A stretch of 64,000 bases of DNA from Pseudomonas silvicola (GTDB lineage Bacteria; Pseudomonadota; Gammaproteobacteria; Pseudomonadales; Pseudomonadaceae), in assembly GCF_026651855.1 (NCBI RefSeq), contig NZ_CP093280.1:412001-476000 (forward strand), in the 5' to 3' direction. Under the pieces are notes generated by a model. That model did no database searches, was not told the origin of the DNA, and saw nothing but the letters and a program-made list of their open reading frames with translations. The position numbers were made by a program, and so were the translations under genes. Positions 17,457 through 28,588 of the stretch are shown piece by piece. How positions within the stretch are numbered: position 1 is the stretch's first letter; each line of letters opens with the position of its first letter.

Positions 17457-19199
17457 TTGAATGCGACGACCATCAACAGCCTGTTCTTGATCGGCGCGTT
17501 GCTGGTGGGTGCTAGCATTCTGGTCAGTTCCCTGTCCTCCCGCCTCGGTATCCCTATTCTGGTGATCATCCTGGCGGTGGGCATGGCCGCCGGCGTCGAC
17601 GGTGGCGGTATCATCTTCGACAACTACCCCACGGCCTACCTGGTCGGCAACCTGGCGCTGGCCGTGATCCTGCTCGACGGCGGCCTGCGAACGCGGGTGG
17701 CCAGTTTCCGCGTGGCGTTGTGGCCTGCCTTGTCATTGGCGACTGTGGGGGTACTGATTACCACGGGCCTGACCGGCATGATGGCTGCCTGGCTGTTCAA
17801 CCTGAACATCATCCAGGGCTTGCTGATCGGCGCCATCGTCGGTTCCACGGATGCCGCTGCGGTGTTCTCGCTGCTGGGTGGCAAGGGCCTGAATGAGCGG
17901 GTTACCGCCAGCCTCGAAATCGAATCGGGCAGCAATGACCCCATGGCGGTGTTCCTCACCGTGACCCTGATCGACATGCTCGCCAGCCACCAGACCGGCC
18001 TGCACTGGAGCCTGCTGGGGCACCTGGTCCAGGAATTCGGCATCGGCGCCATCATCGGCCTGGGGGGCGGCTGGCTGATGCTTCAACTGGTCAACCGCAT
18101 CCACCTGGCAGGCGGCCTTTACCCCATCCTGGTGATCGCCGGTGGCCTGGTAGTGTTCGCCCTGACCAACGCCCTGCACGGCAGCGGCTTCCTGGCCGTC
18201 TACCTGTGTGGCCTGGTGATGGGCAACAAGCCCATTCGCAGCCGCCACGGCATCCTGCACATGCTCGACGGCATGGCCTGGCTGGCGCAGATCGGCATGT
18301 TCCTGGTATTGGGCCTGCTGGTTACCCCCCACGACTTGCTGCCCATCGCCCTGCCCGCCCTAGCCTTGGCGCTGGGCATGATCCTGGTGGCGCGGCCACT
18401 GTCGGTATTCGTCGGCCTGCTGCCGTTCAAGGCCTTCCATGGCCGTGAGAAAGCGTTCATTTCGTGGGTTGGCCTGCGCGGCGCAGTCCCCATCATTCTG
18501 GCGGTGTTTCCCTTGATGGCCGGGCTTCCGGACGCCCAGCTGTACTTCAACCTGGCGTTCTTCATCGTGCTGGTGTCGCTGCTGGTGCAAGGCACCAGCC
18601 TGCCGTGGGTAGCCAAGTTGCTGAAGGTGACGGTTCCGCCTGACCCGGCGCCCATTTCCCGCTCGGCGCTGGAGGTGCATGTCACCAGTGAGTGGGAGTT
18701 GTTCGTGTACAAACTCGGCGCCGAGAAATGGTGCATCGGCTCCCCCCTTCGCGAGCTGAAAATGCCCGAGGGCACCCGTATCGCCGCCCTGTTTCGGGGT
18801 CAGGAACTGCTCCATCCGTCGGGTAGTACGGTATTGGAAGTGGACGATCTGCTCTGCGTGATCGGCCATGAACACAATTTGCCAGCACTCGGAAAGCTCT
18901 TCAGCCAGGCGCCGCAGCGCGGCCTGGATTTGCGTTTCTTCGGCGACTTCGTGCTCGAAGGGGACGCAGAACTGGGGCCTGTAGCGGCGTTGTACGGTTT
19001 GCAGCTCGACGGCCTCGACCCGCAGATGCACCTGAGCCAGTTCATCATGCAGAAGGTTGGCGGCGCGCCAGTGGTCGGTGACCACGTGATATGGCACAAC
19101 ACAATCTGGACAGTCGCGGTCATGGACGGGAACAAGATCCAGAAAGTGGGCGTCAAATTGCCCGAAGGAAGCCGCCCGGGTCCCGGACTCTTCCTCTAA
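17457..19199 (+). CDS. nhaP2: K+/H+ antiporter of the NhaP2/CvrA type
   Basis: 580 aa (E. coli NhaP2 is 578). The TTG start is chosen because AGGGAG lies eight bases upstream; the first residues are [20 protein letters not shown]. The N-terminal about 390 residues are a CPA1 exchanger with about 12 transmembrane segments. They include ILLDGGLRT, the ion-binding region [12 protein letters not shown] and ESGSNDP, and [11 protein letters not shown]. The cytoplasmic C-terminus contains a TrkA_C/RCK-C domain (about 400-490) and a CorC-like end. By family it expels K+ in exchange for protons. It is followed 36 bases downstream by the MscK-type channel, and the two could act together in osmotic adaptation, which is inference. 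Confidence 0.92.
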   Translation: MNATTINSLFLIGALLVGASILVSSLSSRLGIPILVIILAVGMAAGVDGGGIIFDNYPTAYLVGNLALAVILLDGGLRTRVASFRVALWPALSLATVGVLITTGLTGMMAAWLFNLNIIQGLLIGAIVGSTDAAAVFSLLGGKGLNERVTASLEIESGSNDPMAVFLTVTLIDMLASHQTGLHWSLLGHLVQEFGIGAIIGLGGGWLMLQLVNRIHLAGGLYPILVIAGGLVVFALTNALHGSGFLAVYLCGLVMGNKPIRSRHGILHMLDGMAWLAQIGMFLVLGLLVTPHDLLPIALPALALALGMILVARPLSVFVGLLPFKAFHGREKAFISWVGLRGAVPIILAVFPLMAGLPDAQLYFNLAFFIVLVSLLVQGTSLPWVAKLLKVTVPPDPAPISRSALEVHVTSEWELFVYKLGAEKWCIGSPLRELKMPEGTRIAALFRGQELLHPSGSTVLEVDDLLCVIGHEHNLPALGKLFSQAPQRGLDLRFFGDFVLEGDAELGPVAALYGLQLDGLDPQMHLSQFIMQKVGGAPVVGDHVIWHNTIWTVAVMDGNKIQKVGVKLPEGSRPGPGLFL

Positions 19200-19235
19200 A
19201 CTGCCATTCTTCTTCGAGCTGTACGACTTCTACCT

Positions 19236-22200
19236 ATGCCCTCACTGCGCTCATTTTTCTCCGCAGCCCTGCTTGGGCTGTGCCTGACCGTCACCGCTGT
19301 CCAAGCGGCCGACCCACCCACCAGCGAAGCGGTGCAGCAGAGCATCGACAAGATCGCCGACCGCAAACTGTCCGATGCCGACCAGAAGGCGCTGCAACAG
19401 GTACTGGAACAGACCCTGGCGTTTCTTTCCAGCCGTGACGACAGCAATAACCAGTTGCCGGCGCTCAAGAAGCAGCTGAGCGAAGCCCCGCAAGTCATCG
19501 CCGAGAACCAGCACGAGCTGACCAAGCTCAAGGCCTCCAAACCGGTGCCAGTGGCCCAGCGGTACGCCAACCTCTCGGTGCCGCAGCTCGAACAACTGCT
19601 CAATGAGCGCGGCGCCCAGCAGGGCGAGCTGCAAAAGCAACTGACCGAAGCCAACAGCCTGAGCATCACCGCCCAGACCCGCCCCGAGCGCGCCCAGACC
19701 GAGATCAGCAACAGCCAGGCACGCATCGCGCAGATCAACGGTATCCTCAAGGCCGGCAAAGACAACGGCAAGGTCATCTCCGCCGACCAGCGCAACCAAC
19801 TGCTGGCCGAGCAAGCCTCGATCAACGCGCTGGTCTCCCTGCGCCGCCAGGAACTGGCCGGCAACACCCTGTTGCAGGACCTGGGCAACAGCCAGCATGA
19901 CCTGGTGATCGAGAAGATCGGCCGCGTCAGCCAGGAGATCCAGGACCTGCAGTCGCTGATCAACGACAAGCGCCTGGCCCAGTCCCAGGAGACGGTCACC
20001 CAGCAGTCCATCGAAGCCCAGAAGGCCGGCGGCAGCAGCGTGCTGGCCACCGAGAGTGCCACCAACCTCAAGCTGTCCGACTACCTGCTCAAGAGCACCG
20101 ACCGCCTCAATGACCTGACCCAGCAAAACCTGCACACCCAGCAGCAACTGGACAGCGTGACCCAGAGCGACCAGGCGCTGGACGAGCAGATCAACGTACT
20201 CAAGGGCAGCCTGTTGCTGTCCAAGATCCTCTATAAGCAGAAGCAGGCCCTGCCGCACCTCAAGGTGGACCGCAACCTGGCGGACGAAATCGCCGACATT
20301 CGCCTGTACCAGTTCGAGGTCAACCAGCAGCGCGAAGCGCTGAGCAGCCCCACCGCCTATGTCGACGGGCTGATCGCCGCCCAGCCGCCGGAAGATGTCA
20401 CCCCGCAACTGCGCAAGCAACTGCTGGACCTGGCCATTACCCGCAGTGACCTGCTGGAACGCCTGAACCGTGAACTCAGCGCGCTGCTCAACGAGTCCAT
20501 CACGCTGCAACTGAACCAGAAACAGCTGCTGACCACCGCCCAGAGCCTGCGCGCCACCCTGGACGAGCAGATGTTCTGGATCCCCAGCAACAAGCCGCTG
20601 GACCCGGACTGGCTGGAAAGTGCGCCGGCGCACCTGAAAAAACAGGTCGCCACCCTGCCATGGGCTTCCAGCCTCAGCGAACTGGCCGATGGCCTGGTGC
20701 AGCGCCCGCTATTCTTCGTGCCCCTGCTGTTGCTGATCGGCGTGCTGCTGTGGCGCCGCAGCTACCTGCACAACCGCCTGAACCGCGTGCACAAGGACAT
20801 CGGCCACTTCAAGCGTGATAGCCAGTGGCACACGCCGCAGGCCTTGCTGGTCAACGTGCTGTTGGCCATACCCGTGGGGCTGGGCCTGGCGCTGTGCGGG
20901 TTGGCCCTGCAGCTCGATGCCCGGGGCCAGAACGCCAGCCTCGGCTCGGCCTTGCTGCAAATGGCCCAGGCCTGGCTGGTGTTCTACACCGCTTACCGAA
21001 TACTGGCGCCGGGCGGCGTGGCCGAGGTGCACTTTCGCTGGGAAAAGGCCCAGGTCGAATTCCTGCGCAACTGGGTACGACGCCTGGGCATCGTGGTCAT
21101 GGCCCTGGTGGCCATCGTGGCGGTCGCGGAACTGCAACCTTCGGCGCTGGCCGACGACGTCATCGGCATCGCCGTGGTACTGACCTGCTATGCCCTGATG
21201 GCCTGGCTGCTCAGCCGCCTGCTGATCAGCAGCCCCACCCACCGCAATACCTCGCTGTTCCGCAAGGCCGTTGGCGTAGCGTTCACTGCCCTGCCGGTGG
21301 CGCTGTTCATGGCCGTGTGCTTCGGCTATTACTACACCGCCCTGAAGCTGACCGACCGGCTGATCGGCACCCTGTACCTGCTGATGCTATGGTTGGTGAT
21401 CGAAGCCGCCTTCGTGCGCGGCCTCAGCGTTGCCGCACGGCGCCTGGCCTACCAGCGCGCCCTGAGCAAGCGCCAGGCCGCCAAGGAAAGCGGCGACGGT
21501 GAGATTCCGATAGAAGAACCCACCCTGGATATCGAACAGGTCAACCAGCAGTCCCTGCGCCTGATCCGCCTGGCCCTGATGGGTGTGTTCATCGCCGGTC
21601 TGTACTGGGTATGGTCGGACCTGATCAGCGTGTTCGCCTACCTGGACAACGTTACCCTCTACGAATACAGCAGCGGCACCGGCGCCACCATGAGCATGGT
21701 GCCCATCAGCCTGGGCGACCTGCTGGGGGCACTGATCATCGTCGGCATCACCGTGGCCCTGGCCGGCAACTTGCCGGGCCTTCTGGAAGTACTGGTGCTG
21801 TCACGGCTGAACCTGGCCCAGGGCAGCGCCTACGCCACCACCACGCTGCTGTCCTACGTGATCATCGGTATCGGCTTCGTCTCGGCGCTGTCGACCCTGG
21901 GGGTCAGCTGGGACAAGCTGCAATGGCTGGTGGCGGCGCTGTCGGTAGGCCTGGGTTTCGGCATGCAGGAGATCTTCGCCAACTTCATCTCCGGCATCAT
22001 GATCCTGTTCGAACGCCCAGTGCGCATCGGCGATACCATTACCATCGGCAGCCTGTCGGGCACGGTGAGCAAGATCCGCATCCGCGCCACCACCATCACC
22101 GACTTCGACCGCAAGGACATCATCGTCCCGAACAAGACCTTCATCACCGGGCAACTGATCAACTGGTCGCTGACCGACACCATCACCCGGGTCACCCTGA

Positions 22201-22592
22201 AACTGGGCGTGGACTATGGCTCGGACCTGGACCTGGTGCGCGCCTTGCTGCTCAAGGGTGCCCAGGAAAACCCGCGGGTACTCAAGGATCCCGGCCCCAG
22301 CGTGTACTTCCTGAACTTCGGCGAAAGCACCCTGGACCACGAACTGCGCATGCACGTGCGTGACCTGGGTGACCGCAACCCGGTGCTCGACGAGATGAAC
22401 CGCTACATCAACCGCGAGTTCAAGAAGAACAACATCAACATCTCGTTCCGGCAGATGGAGGTGTACCTGAAGAACACCCAGGGCCAGGAATTCAAGATGG
22501 TGCCGGTGGACAAGGTTGACGAGCAATTGCTGCCTACCACCCAGGGCCAGGCGAAAACCCGACCCGAGCCGCCCGACACTCATCTGGACTGA
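19236..22592 (+). CDS. mscK: MscK/KefA-type mechanosensitive channel
   Basis: 1118 aa, matching E. coli MscK (about 1120). A signal peptide (residues 1-24, cleavage after AVQA) is followed by a large periplasmic coiled-coil region rich in Gln/Leu (25-480). A membrane domain of many segments comes next (about 490-930), then the cytoplasmic MscS-like vestibule (about 930-1100). The pore-lining/beta region GLGFGMQEIFANF (about 905-917) and FERPVRIGDTI are diagnostic. Gating by membrane tension is expected, and in E. coli MscK it is also modulated by K+. The start ATG is the only one before the signal peptide. It is probably co-transcribed with the antiporter. Confidence 0.93.
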   Translation: MPSLRSFFSAALLGLCLTVTAVQAADPPTSEAVQQSIDKIADRKLSDADQKALQQVLEQTLAFLSSRDDSNNQLPALKKQLSEAPQVIAENQHELTKLKASKPVPVAQRYANLSVPQLEQLLNERGAQQGELQKQLTEANSLSITAQTRPERAQTEISNSQARIAQINGILKAGKDNGKVISADQRNQLLAEQASINALVSLRRQELAGNTLLQDLGNSQHDLVIEKIGRVSQEIQDLQSLINDKRLAQSQETVTQQSIEAQKAGGSSVLATESATNLKLSDYLLKSTDRLNDLTQQNLHTQQQLDSVTQSDQALDEQINVLKGSLLLSKILYKQKQALPHLKVDRNLADEIADIRLYQFEVNQQREALSSPTAYVDGLIAAQPPEDVTPQLRKQLLDLAITRSDLLERLNRELSALLNESITLQLNQKQLLTTAQSLRATLDEQMFWIPSNKPLDPDWLESAPAHLKKQVATLPWASSLSELADGLVQRPLFFVPLLLLIGVLLWRRSYLHNRLNRVHKDIGHFKRDSQWHTPQALLVNVLLAIPVGLGLALCGLALQLDARGQNASLGSALLQMAQAWLVFYTAYRILAPGGVAEVHFRWEKAQVEFLRNWVRRLGIVVMALVAIVAVAELQPSALADDVIGIAVVLTCYALMAWLLSRLLISSPTHRNTSLFRKAVGVAFTALPVALFMAVCFGYYYTALKLTDRLIGTLYLLMLWLVIEAAFVRGLSVAARRLAYQRALSKRQAAKESGDGEIPIEEPTLDIEQVNQQSLRLIRLALMGVFIAGLYWVWSDLISVFAYLDNVTLYEYSSGTGATMSMVPISLGDLLGALIIVGITVALAGNLPGLLEVLVLSRLNLAQGSAYATTTLLSYVIIGIGFVSALSTLGVSWDKLQWLVAALSVGLGFGMQEIFANFISGIMILFERPVRIGDTITIGSLSGTVSKIRIRATTITDFDRKDIIVPNKTFITGQLINWSLTDTITRVTLKLGVDYGSDLDLVRALLLKGAQENPRVLKDPGPSVYFLNFGESTLDHELRMHVRDLGDRNPVLDEMNRYINREFKKNNINISFRQMEVYLKNTQGQEFKMVPVDKVDEQLLPTTQGQAKTRPEPPDTHLD

Positions 22593-24501
<1,909 letters not shown>

Positions 24502-24505
<4 letters not shown>

Positions 24506-24797
24506 AACGCCTCCTCCTTCCACTTGCCCTTTGAATACTGGGCGTGGTCCAGTATGGACCGAATATAGATACGCTGACTGCGATACCTGACGATCGCGAT
24601 CAGCCTCAGCTTGTTGCCGCCGATGTCAAATACGTGCAAGTCGCCAACCTTGTCCGTTGCCGGGAAACTCCCTTTCATTGCCGCGAAATCTTCCGGGCAA
24701 ACGCCTTTCATTAAACGGTACCAAGCATCCAAAGCTGCGGCGGCGCGAGGCCAAGCTCTTTAGCCTGCCAAATACGCTTCTCACTGATAACGTGCAT
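24502..24797 (-). pseudogene. higB: HigB-type mRNA interferase toxin, broken by a one-base frameshift
   Basis: From ATG 24797 the frame reads MHVISEKRIWQAKEL and then runs into unrelated residues and a stop near 24712. Shifting by one base at about 24753-24755 restores a standard HigB (PF09907-type) sequence: AKEL-WPRAAAALDAWYR, then LMKGVCPEDF, GDLHVFDIGGNKLRLIA and the C-terminal HAQYSKGKWKEEAF. A single deleted base (GAG-CT?-TGG) explains it. The remainder could start at TTG 24732 (76 aa), but would lack the first helix. The lesion may be real inactivation, a sequencing error or phase variation. No homopolymer run is present at the site, which argues against simple slippage. Confidence 0.85.
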
Positions 24798-24809
24798 TCC
24801 ACCGTCCGC

Positions 24810-24866
24810 ATCGCATTTTGCTATGCGAGTAACGATGGCACAACTCATAAAATAGCAAAATGCGAT
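24810..24866. promoter_or_regulatory. Twin operator-like palindromes upstream of higBA
   Basis: Two 15-base elements, ATCGCATTTTGCTAT (24810-24824) and its exact reverse complement (24852-24866), are separated by 27 bases. Each is itself an imperfect palindrome (AT-GCA-TGC-AT symmetry). They lie 13 bases ahead of the higB start, where the promoter should be, so they are the probable HigA autoregulatory operators. The same region is upstream of divergent trxC. Confidence 0.7.
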
Positions 24867-24955
24867 ATTTCTTGGTCGGATGTAGGATTGGTCCTGGATT
24901 CCAACAGTCGAAGACAGAGGTAGAATGAACCACACTCCAGCCTGAGGACGCATTC

Positions 24956-25390
24956 ATGCCCGACCCCCTGGTTATCCCCTGCCCCCACTGCAACGGCCTC
25001 AACCGCATCCCCGCCGAGCGCTTGGGCGACTCGCCCAAGTGCGGGCGCTGCAAGGGTGAGGTGATTTTGGGCAAACCCTTCGACCTGAACCAGGGCGACT
25101 ACGCCAGCCAGATCAAGGGCGATCTTCCGTTGCTGGTGGATGTGTGGGCCGAGTGGTGTGGGCCGTGCAAGTCCTTCGCCCCCATCTTCCAGCAGGCCGC
25201 TACCCAACTCGGTGGTCGCTGCCGCCTGGCCAAACTGGACAGCGAGGCCAATCAGCAACTGGCCGGGCAGTTGGGCATTCGTTCGATCCCCAGCCTGATC
25301 CTGTTCAGGAATGGCCGCGAAGTAGCGCGCCAGAGCGGTGCGCTTCCGCTACCCCAGCTGTTGGCCTGGCTGAAGTCCCAAGGGATCTAA
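24956..25390 (+). CDS. trxC: Thioredoxin 2 (zinc-binding thioredoxin)
   Basis: 144 aa cytoplasmic disulfide reductase. The N-terminal zinc ribbon has two CxxC pairs (C9/C12 in CPHC and C29/C32 in CGRC), and the thioredoxin domain follows with active site WCGPC (C68, C71) and the cis-proline loop IRSIPSLILF. This composition defines TrxC as opposed to TrxA. A possible -10 (TAGAAT, 24922) lies shortly upstream. It converges with the parA-like gene and overlaps it by four bases. Confidence 0.95.
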   Translation: MPDPLVIPCPHCNGLNRIPAERLGDSPKCGRCKGEVILGKPFDLNQGDYASQIKGDLPLLVDVWAEWCGPCKSFAPIFQQAATQLGGRCRLAKLDSEANQQLAGQLGIRSIPSLILFRNGREVARQSGALPLPQLLAWLKSQGI

Positions 25391-26163
25391 GCGGCAGGAT
25401 TTTCCAGCAGGTGGTGCAACTCGACGAACTGCAGGGTCAGCTTGTGCCGCGGGTCCAGATGGATCAACGGCATGCTCGCCTGGTGCGATTCGCGCATGCG
25501 CACCGAGCTGTTGAGGTATACCGGCAACACCGGCAGGCCCTCGGCAATAAGCTCGTCGAGCATCTGCTGCGGCAGGCTGGCGCGAGCCTGGAACTGGTTG
25601 ACGACAATACCTTCCACTTCCAGGTCTTCATTGTGGTCGTCGCGCAGTTCGCCGATCTCGGCGATCAGGCCATACAGCGCCTGGCGAGAGAAGCTGTCGC
25701 AGTCAAACGGGATCAATACCCGGTCGGCTGCGATCAAGGCGGACACCGCATAGAAGTTCAGCGCCGGCGGCGTGTCGATGTAGATGCGGTCGTAATCTTC
25801 GGCGATCTCGTCCAGCAGCTTTCGCAGCTTGTTGATCTTGTGCTTGGCCTCGAGCTTGGGCTGCAGGTCTGCCAGCTCGGCCGTGGCGGTGACTACGTGC
25901 AGGTTGTCGAAGGGGGTCTCGTAGATGTCCACGGTGTTCTTCTTGGCAAACGGCCCGGACGACAGGGTCTGCTTGAAGAAGTCGGCGATGCCCATGGGGA
26001 TGTCCTCGCCCGTCAGCCCGGTCAGGTACTGGGTTGAGTTGGCTTGTGCATCCAGGTCGATCAACAGGGTGCGATAGCCCTCCTGCGCGCTGACAGCTGC
26101 CAGATTGCAGGCAATGCTCGACTTGCCTACACCACCTTTCTGATTGAACACCACGCGCCGCAT
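25387..26163 (-). CDS. Orphan ParA-family ATPase
   Basis: 258 aa. Deviant Walker A NQKGGVGKSS (residues 7-16), switch I DLDAQANST (about 37-45) and Walker B-type IYIDTPPALN (about 121-130) identify a ParA/MinD-type ATPase. It has no N-terminal HTH and no adjacent parB or parS-like cluster, so it is not the chromosomal soj/spo0J pair. Related orphan ParAs position other cargo or act with unknown partners; the cargo here is unknown. The ATG at 26163 is the first residue of the P-loop domain. It is divergent from the pigment cluster, with a 400-base gap between them. Confidence 0.9.
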   Translation of the reverse strand: MRRVVFNQKGGVGKSSIACNLAAVSAQEGYRTLLIDLDAQANSTQYLTGLTGEDIPMGIADFFKQTLSSGPFAKKNTVDIYETPFDNLHVVTATAELADLQPKLEAKHKINKLRKLLDEIAEDYDRIYIDTPPALNFYAVSALIAADRVLIPFDCDSFSRQALYGLIAEIGELRDDHNEDLEVEGIVVNQFQARASLPQQMLDELIAEGLPVLPVYLNSSVRMRESHQASMPLIHLDPRHKLTLQFVELHHLLENPAA

Positions 26164-26563
26164 GGGAAGACCTCCGTGTTCCAGTGAATGGGCCAGTGTA
26201 GATGCCTTGTCCGGGCATTAGCCAGCACCTTTGGATCAGAGGGTTCCTACCTTTCTTTAGGAAGCGACCGCCTATGCGCAACAGTCCCGTCCCCTTAAGG
26301 TTCGCCGTCGCTGGCCGACATACACCTCCGCGATCAGGGCATTTTGCTATCATGGGCCTGCTTTGTATCGCGATTGCAACGCAAAAAACAAAGCACGACC
26401 GTCTGTAATGTTTTGTAGCCCACATGTAACCAATGTTTGCTACTAACACGCCTCATCCGGATAATGCGCGCCACTCAAAAGCTGCGCCATTGCATGGTGA
26501 ACCGCAGAAGCGAGTCGACTCCCATGGAATGGCAGCCCGAAAGGGCGGGAATGAACCGTAAAC
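26164..26563. other. Intergenic region between parA-like gene and the aryl-polyene cluster
   Basis: 400 bases without a convincing gene. Short frames inside it have no ribosome-binding sites. It holds an AT-richer stretch (about 26340-26450) that should contain divergent promoters, including the one listed at 26437-26465. Confidence 0.5.
26437..26465 (+). promoter_or_regulatory. Candidate sigma-70 promoter of the aryl-polyene operon
   Basis: TTGCTA (26437-26442) and GATAAT (26460-26465) are separated by 17 bases. They match the -35 consensus at 4/6 and the -10 at 5/6 positions with ideal spacing, about 100 bases before the first gene. Confidence 0.4.
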
Positions 26564-27289
26564 GTGATCAACTTCAACATCGCACAATGGCGAGCCTGGG
26601 CGCCGGGCCTGAGCTCGGGCGACGACTGGCGCCAGTGGTGCCAGGCCCCACGCCCGCTGGCGGCCAGCGATACAGCCGCTGACGTGTCCTTCCTGCCGGC
26701 CATGCAGCGCCGGCGCCTCGGGCGCCTGGCACGCATGGCCTTCCACGTGGGCTGGCCACTGGCCGAAGGCCGCGCGCCCATGCCGCTGGTGTTCATGTCG
26801 CGACACGGTGAAACGCCGCTGACGCTCGACATTCTTCGTGACCTGGCCGCAGGCGAACCATTGTCGCCCACCCAGTTCAGCCTGTCGGTGCACAATGCGG
26901 TGATTGGCCTGTGGTCGATCCTGCGGGGCGAAACCAGCGAAATGACTGCCCTGGCAGCCGCGGGCGATGGCCTCGAGCACGGTCTGGTCGAGGCTGCGGC
27001 CCTGTTGAACGACGGTGCCGAGGCGGTGCTGCTGGTCATCAGCGAAGAACAACCGCCCCAGGCCTACGCCGAGTGGATCACCGACATACCGTTTTCCTAC
27101 GCCGTCGGCCTGGTCGTCACCCCGGGTGATGACTGGAGCCTGGCGCTGTCGCCTGCCCCGGCGGCCGATGCCCCCCCAACCTCCCCGTGGCCCCATGCGC
27201 TGAACCTGCTGCGCGCCCTGGCCACCGAGCAACCTCACTGCCACCACGTATGGAAACGACGCGCATGGAACTGGCAACGCAACCACTGA
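26564..27289 (+). CDS. apeC: Ketosynthase-like chain-length factor of the aryl-polyene pathway
   Basis: 241 aa, a short beta-ketoacyl-synthase N-terminal-like protein, GTG start. SVHNAVIGLWSILRG (about 107-121) and ALAAAGDGLEHGLVEA are typical of the COG-level family found at the start of APE clusters. It is about half the length of a full ketosynthase and lacks the active-site Cys and both His motifs. It therefore cannot condense by itself and probably pairs with the full ketosynthase encoded at 40895 as a KS/CLF dimer that sets polyene length (family knowledge, not visible in sequence). It is the first gene of the cluster and overlaps the next gene. Confidence 0.8.
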   Translation: MINFNIAQWRAWAPGLSSGDDWRQWCQAPRPLAASDTAADVSFLPAMQRRRLGRLARMAFHVGWPLAEGRAPMPLVFMSRHGETPLTLDILRDLAAGEPLSPTQFSLSVHNAVIGLWSILRGETSEMTALAAAGDGLEHGLVEAAALLNDGAEAVLLVISEEQPPQAYAEWITDIPFSYAVGLVVTPGDDWSLALSPAPAADAPPTSPWPHALNLLRALATEQPHCHHVWKRRAWNWQRNH

Positions 27290-28071
27290 GCAAGGCCCGT
27301 GATGCCAGGCTCTGGCGCCTGCTTGCCACGGCCACCAGCTTCGCCCTGTTCGGGCTGGGCGGGCTGTGCCTGCGCCTGGTGATCTTCCCGCTGCTGGCGT
27401 TGATACCCGGTAGCGCTACGGCCCACCGCCAGCGGGCGCGAGGCATGGTCAGCCGGTTGTTCTGGCTGTTCATTCGCTTCATGGCTCGCACCGGCGTGCT
27501 TACCTACCATATAGAAGGTGCCGAACGCCTGGGACGCCCGGGGCAGATGATCATCGCCAACCACCCATCGCTGATCGACGTGGTGTTCCTGATCGGCCTG
27601 GTGCGCGAAGCCAACTGCGTGGTCAAGCAAAGCCTCTGGCAGAACCCCTGCACCCGCGGGCCCGTGCGCGCGACCGGCTACATCAGCAACGACGGCAGCA
27701 TGGAAATGCTCGACACCGCCGTGCACGCGCTGGAACAGGGGCAGACCCTGATCATCTTTCCCGAAGGGACCCGCACCCAGCCCGGCCAACCGCCGTGCTT
27801 TCACCGTGGCGCGGCCGCCATCGCCCTGCGCGGCGCCCAGGTCATCACCCCGGTGACCATACGGGTCAGCCCCACCACGCTGACCAAGGCCGAGCCCTGG
27901 TACCGCATTCCCGCGCAGCGCGTGCATTTCAGCCTGCGCGTGGGTGCCGACATCGACCCACAGGCATTCGCCGCGAAGGGGCCGGCCCCGAAGGCTTCCC
28001 GCGCGCTGAACGACCATCTGCACCATTACTTCAACAAGGAGCTCGCTTCAGATGAGCGCTCTGCACCCTGA
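27265..28071 (+). CDS. 1-acylglycerol-3-phosphate-type acyltransferase (PlsC family) of the APE cluster
   Basis: About 268 aa from ATG 27265 (ATG 27250, adding METTR, is an equal alternative; both lie inside the previous gene). A membrane-anchoring segment (about residues 18-45) precedes the acyltransferase core NHPSLID (H100, HX4D), an FPEGTRTQPG motif and a GAAAIALRGAQVITPV substrate loop. By position (ApeD-like) it may acylate a lipid carrier or move the polyene acyl chain onto a lipid. The substrate is not known. It overlaps the first ACP gene by 20 bases. Confidence 0.82.
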   Translation: MELATQPLSKARDARLWRLLATATSFALFGLGGLCLRLVIFPLLALIPGSATAHRQRARGMVSRLFWLFIRFMARTGVLTYHIEGAERLGRPGQMIIANHPSLIDVVFLIGLVREANCVVKQSLWQNPCTRGPVRATGYISNDGSMEMLDTAVHALEQGQTLIIFPEGTRTQPGQPPCFHRGAAAIALRGAQVITPVTIRVSPTTLTKAEPWYRIPAQRVHFSLRVGADIDPQAFAAKGPAPKASRALNDHLHHYFNKELASDERSAP

Positions 28072-28324
28072 ACTGAACCACGAAATAAAGCTGCTGATCA
28101 TCGAGGCCCTGGGCCTGGAAGACATCAGTGCCCAGGACATCGGCGACGAGCAGACACTGTTCAACGAAGGCCTGGGCCTGGACTCGGTCGACGCCCTGGA
28201 ACTGGGCCTGGCCATCCAGAAGCGCTTCGGCATCAAGATCGACGCCGATGCCAAGGACACCCGTAACCATTTCACCAACGTGGCCAGCCTCGCGGCTTTC
28301 GTCACTGCAAAAAAGGCGGCGTGA
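28052..28324 (+). CDS. apeE: Acyl carrier protein 1 of the APE pathway
   Basis: 90 aa acidic four-helix ACP. The phosphopantetheine attachment site is S45 in GLDSVDALEL. The GAGCTC-type ribosome-binding region lies inside the preceding gene. It carries the growing polyene or the starter; two different ACPs in tandem are the usual APE pattern. Confidence 0.9.
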   Translation: MSALHPELNHEIKLLIIEALGLEDISAQDIGDEQTLFNEGLGLDSVDALELGLAIQKRFGIKIDADAKDTRNHFTNVASLAAFVTAKKAA

Positions 28325-28333
28325 GGCAACACC

Positions 28334-28588
28334 ATGCAAACTCGTGAAGATATCTTCAATACCCTGCGCGACGCCCTGGTCGAACTGTTCGAACTGGAAC
28401 CCGAGCGCGTCACCCTCCAGGCCAACCTGTACCAGGACCTGGAAATCGACAGCATCGATGCGGTGGACCTGATCGACCACATCAAGCGCAAGACCGGCAA
28501 GAAGATCGCCGCCGAGGAATTCAAGGCCGTGCGCACCGTCGATGACGTGGTTGAAGCCGTGTACCGCCTGGTCAACGCCGCCGCATGA
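28334..28588 (+). CDS. apeF: Acyl carrier protein 2 of the APE pathway
   Basis: 84 aa ACP with attachment site S40 in EIDSIDAVDLIDH. It differs clearly from the first ACP, so the two probably serve different steps (starter loading versus extension). It is the first gene of the run of overlapping junctions; its stop overlaps the next start by four bases (ATGA). Confidence 0.9.
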   Translation: MQTREDIFNTLRDALVELFELEPERVTLQANLYQDLEIDSIDAVDLIDHIKRKTGKKIAAEEFKAVRTVDDVVEAVYRLVNAAA

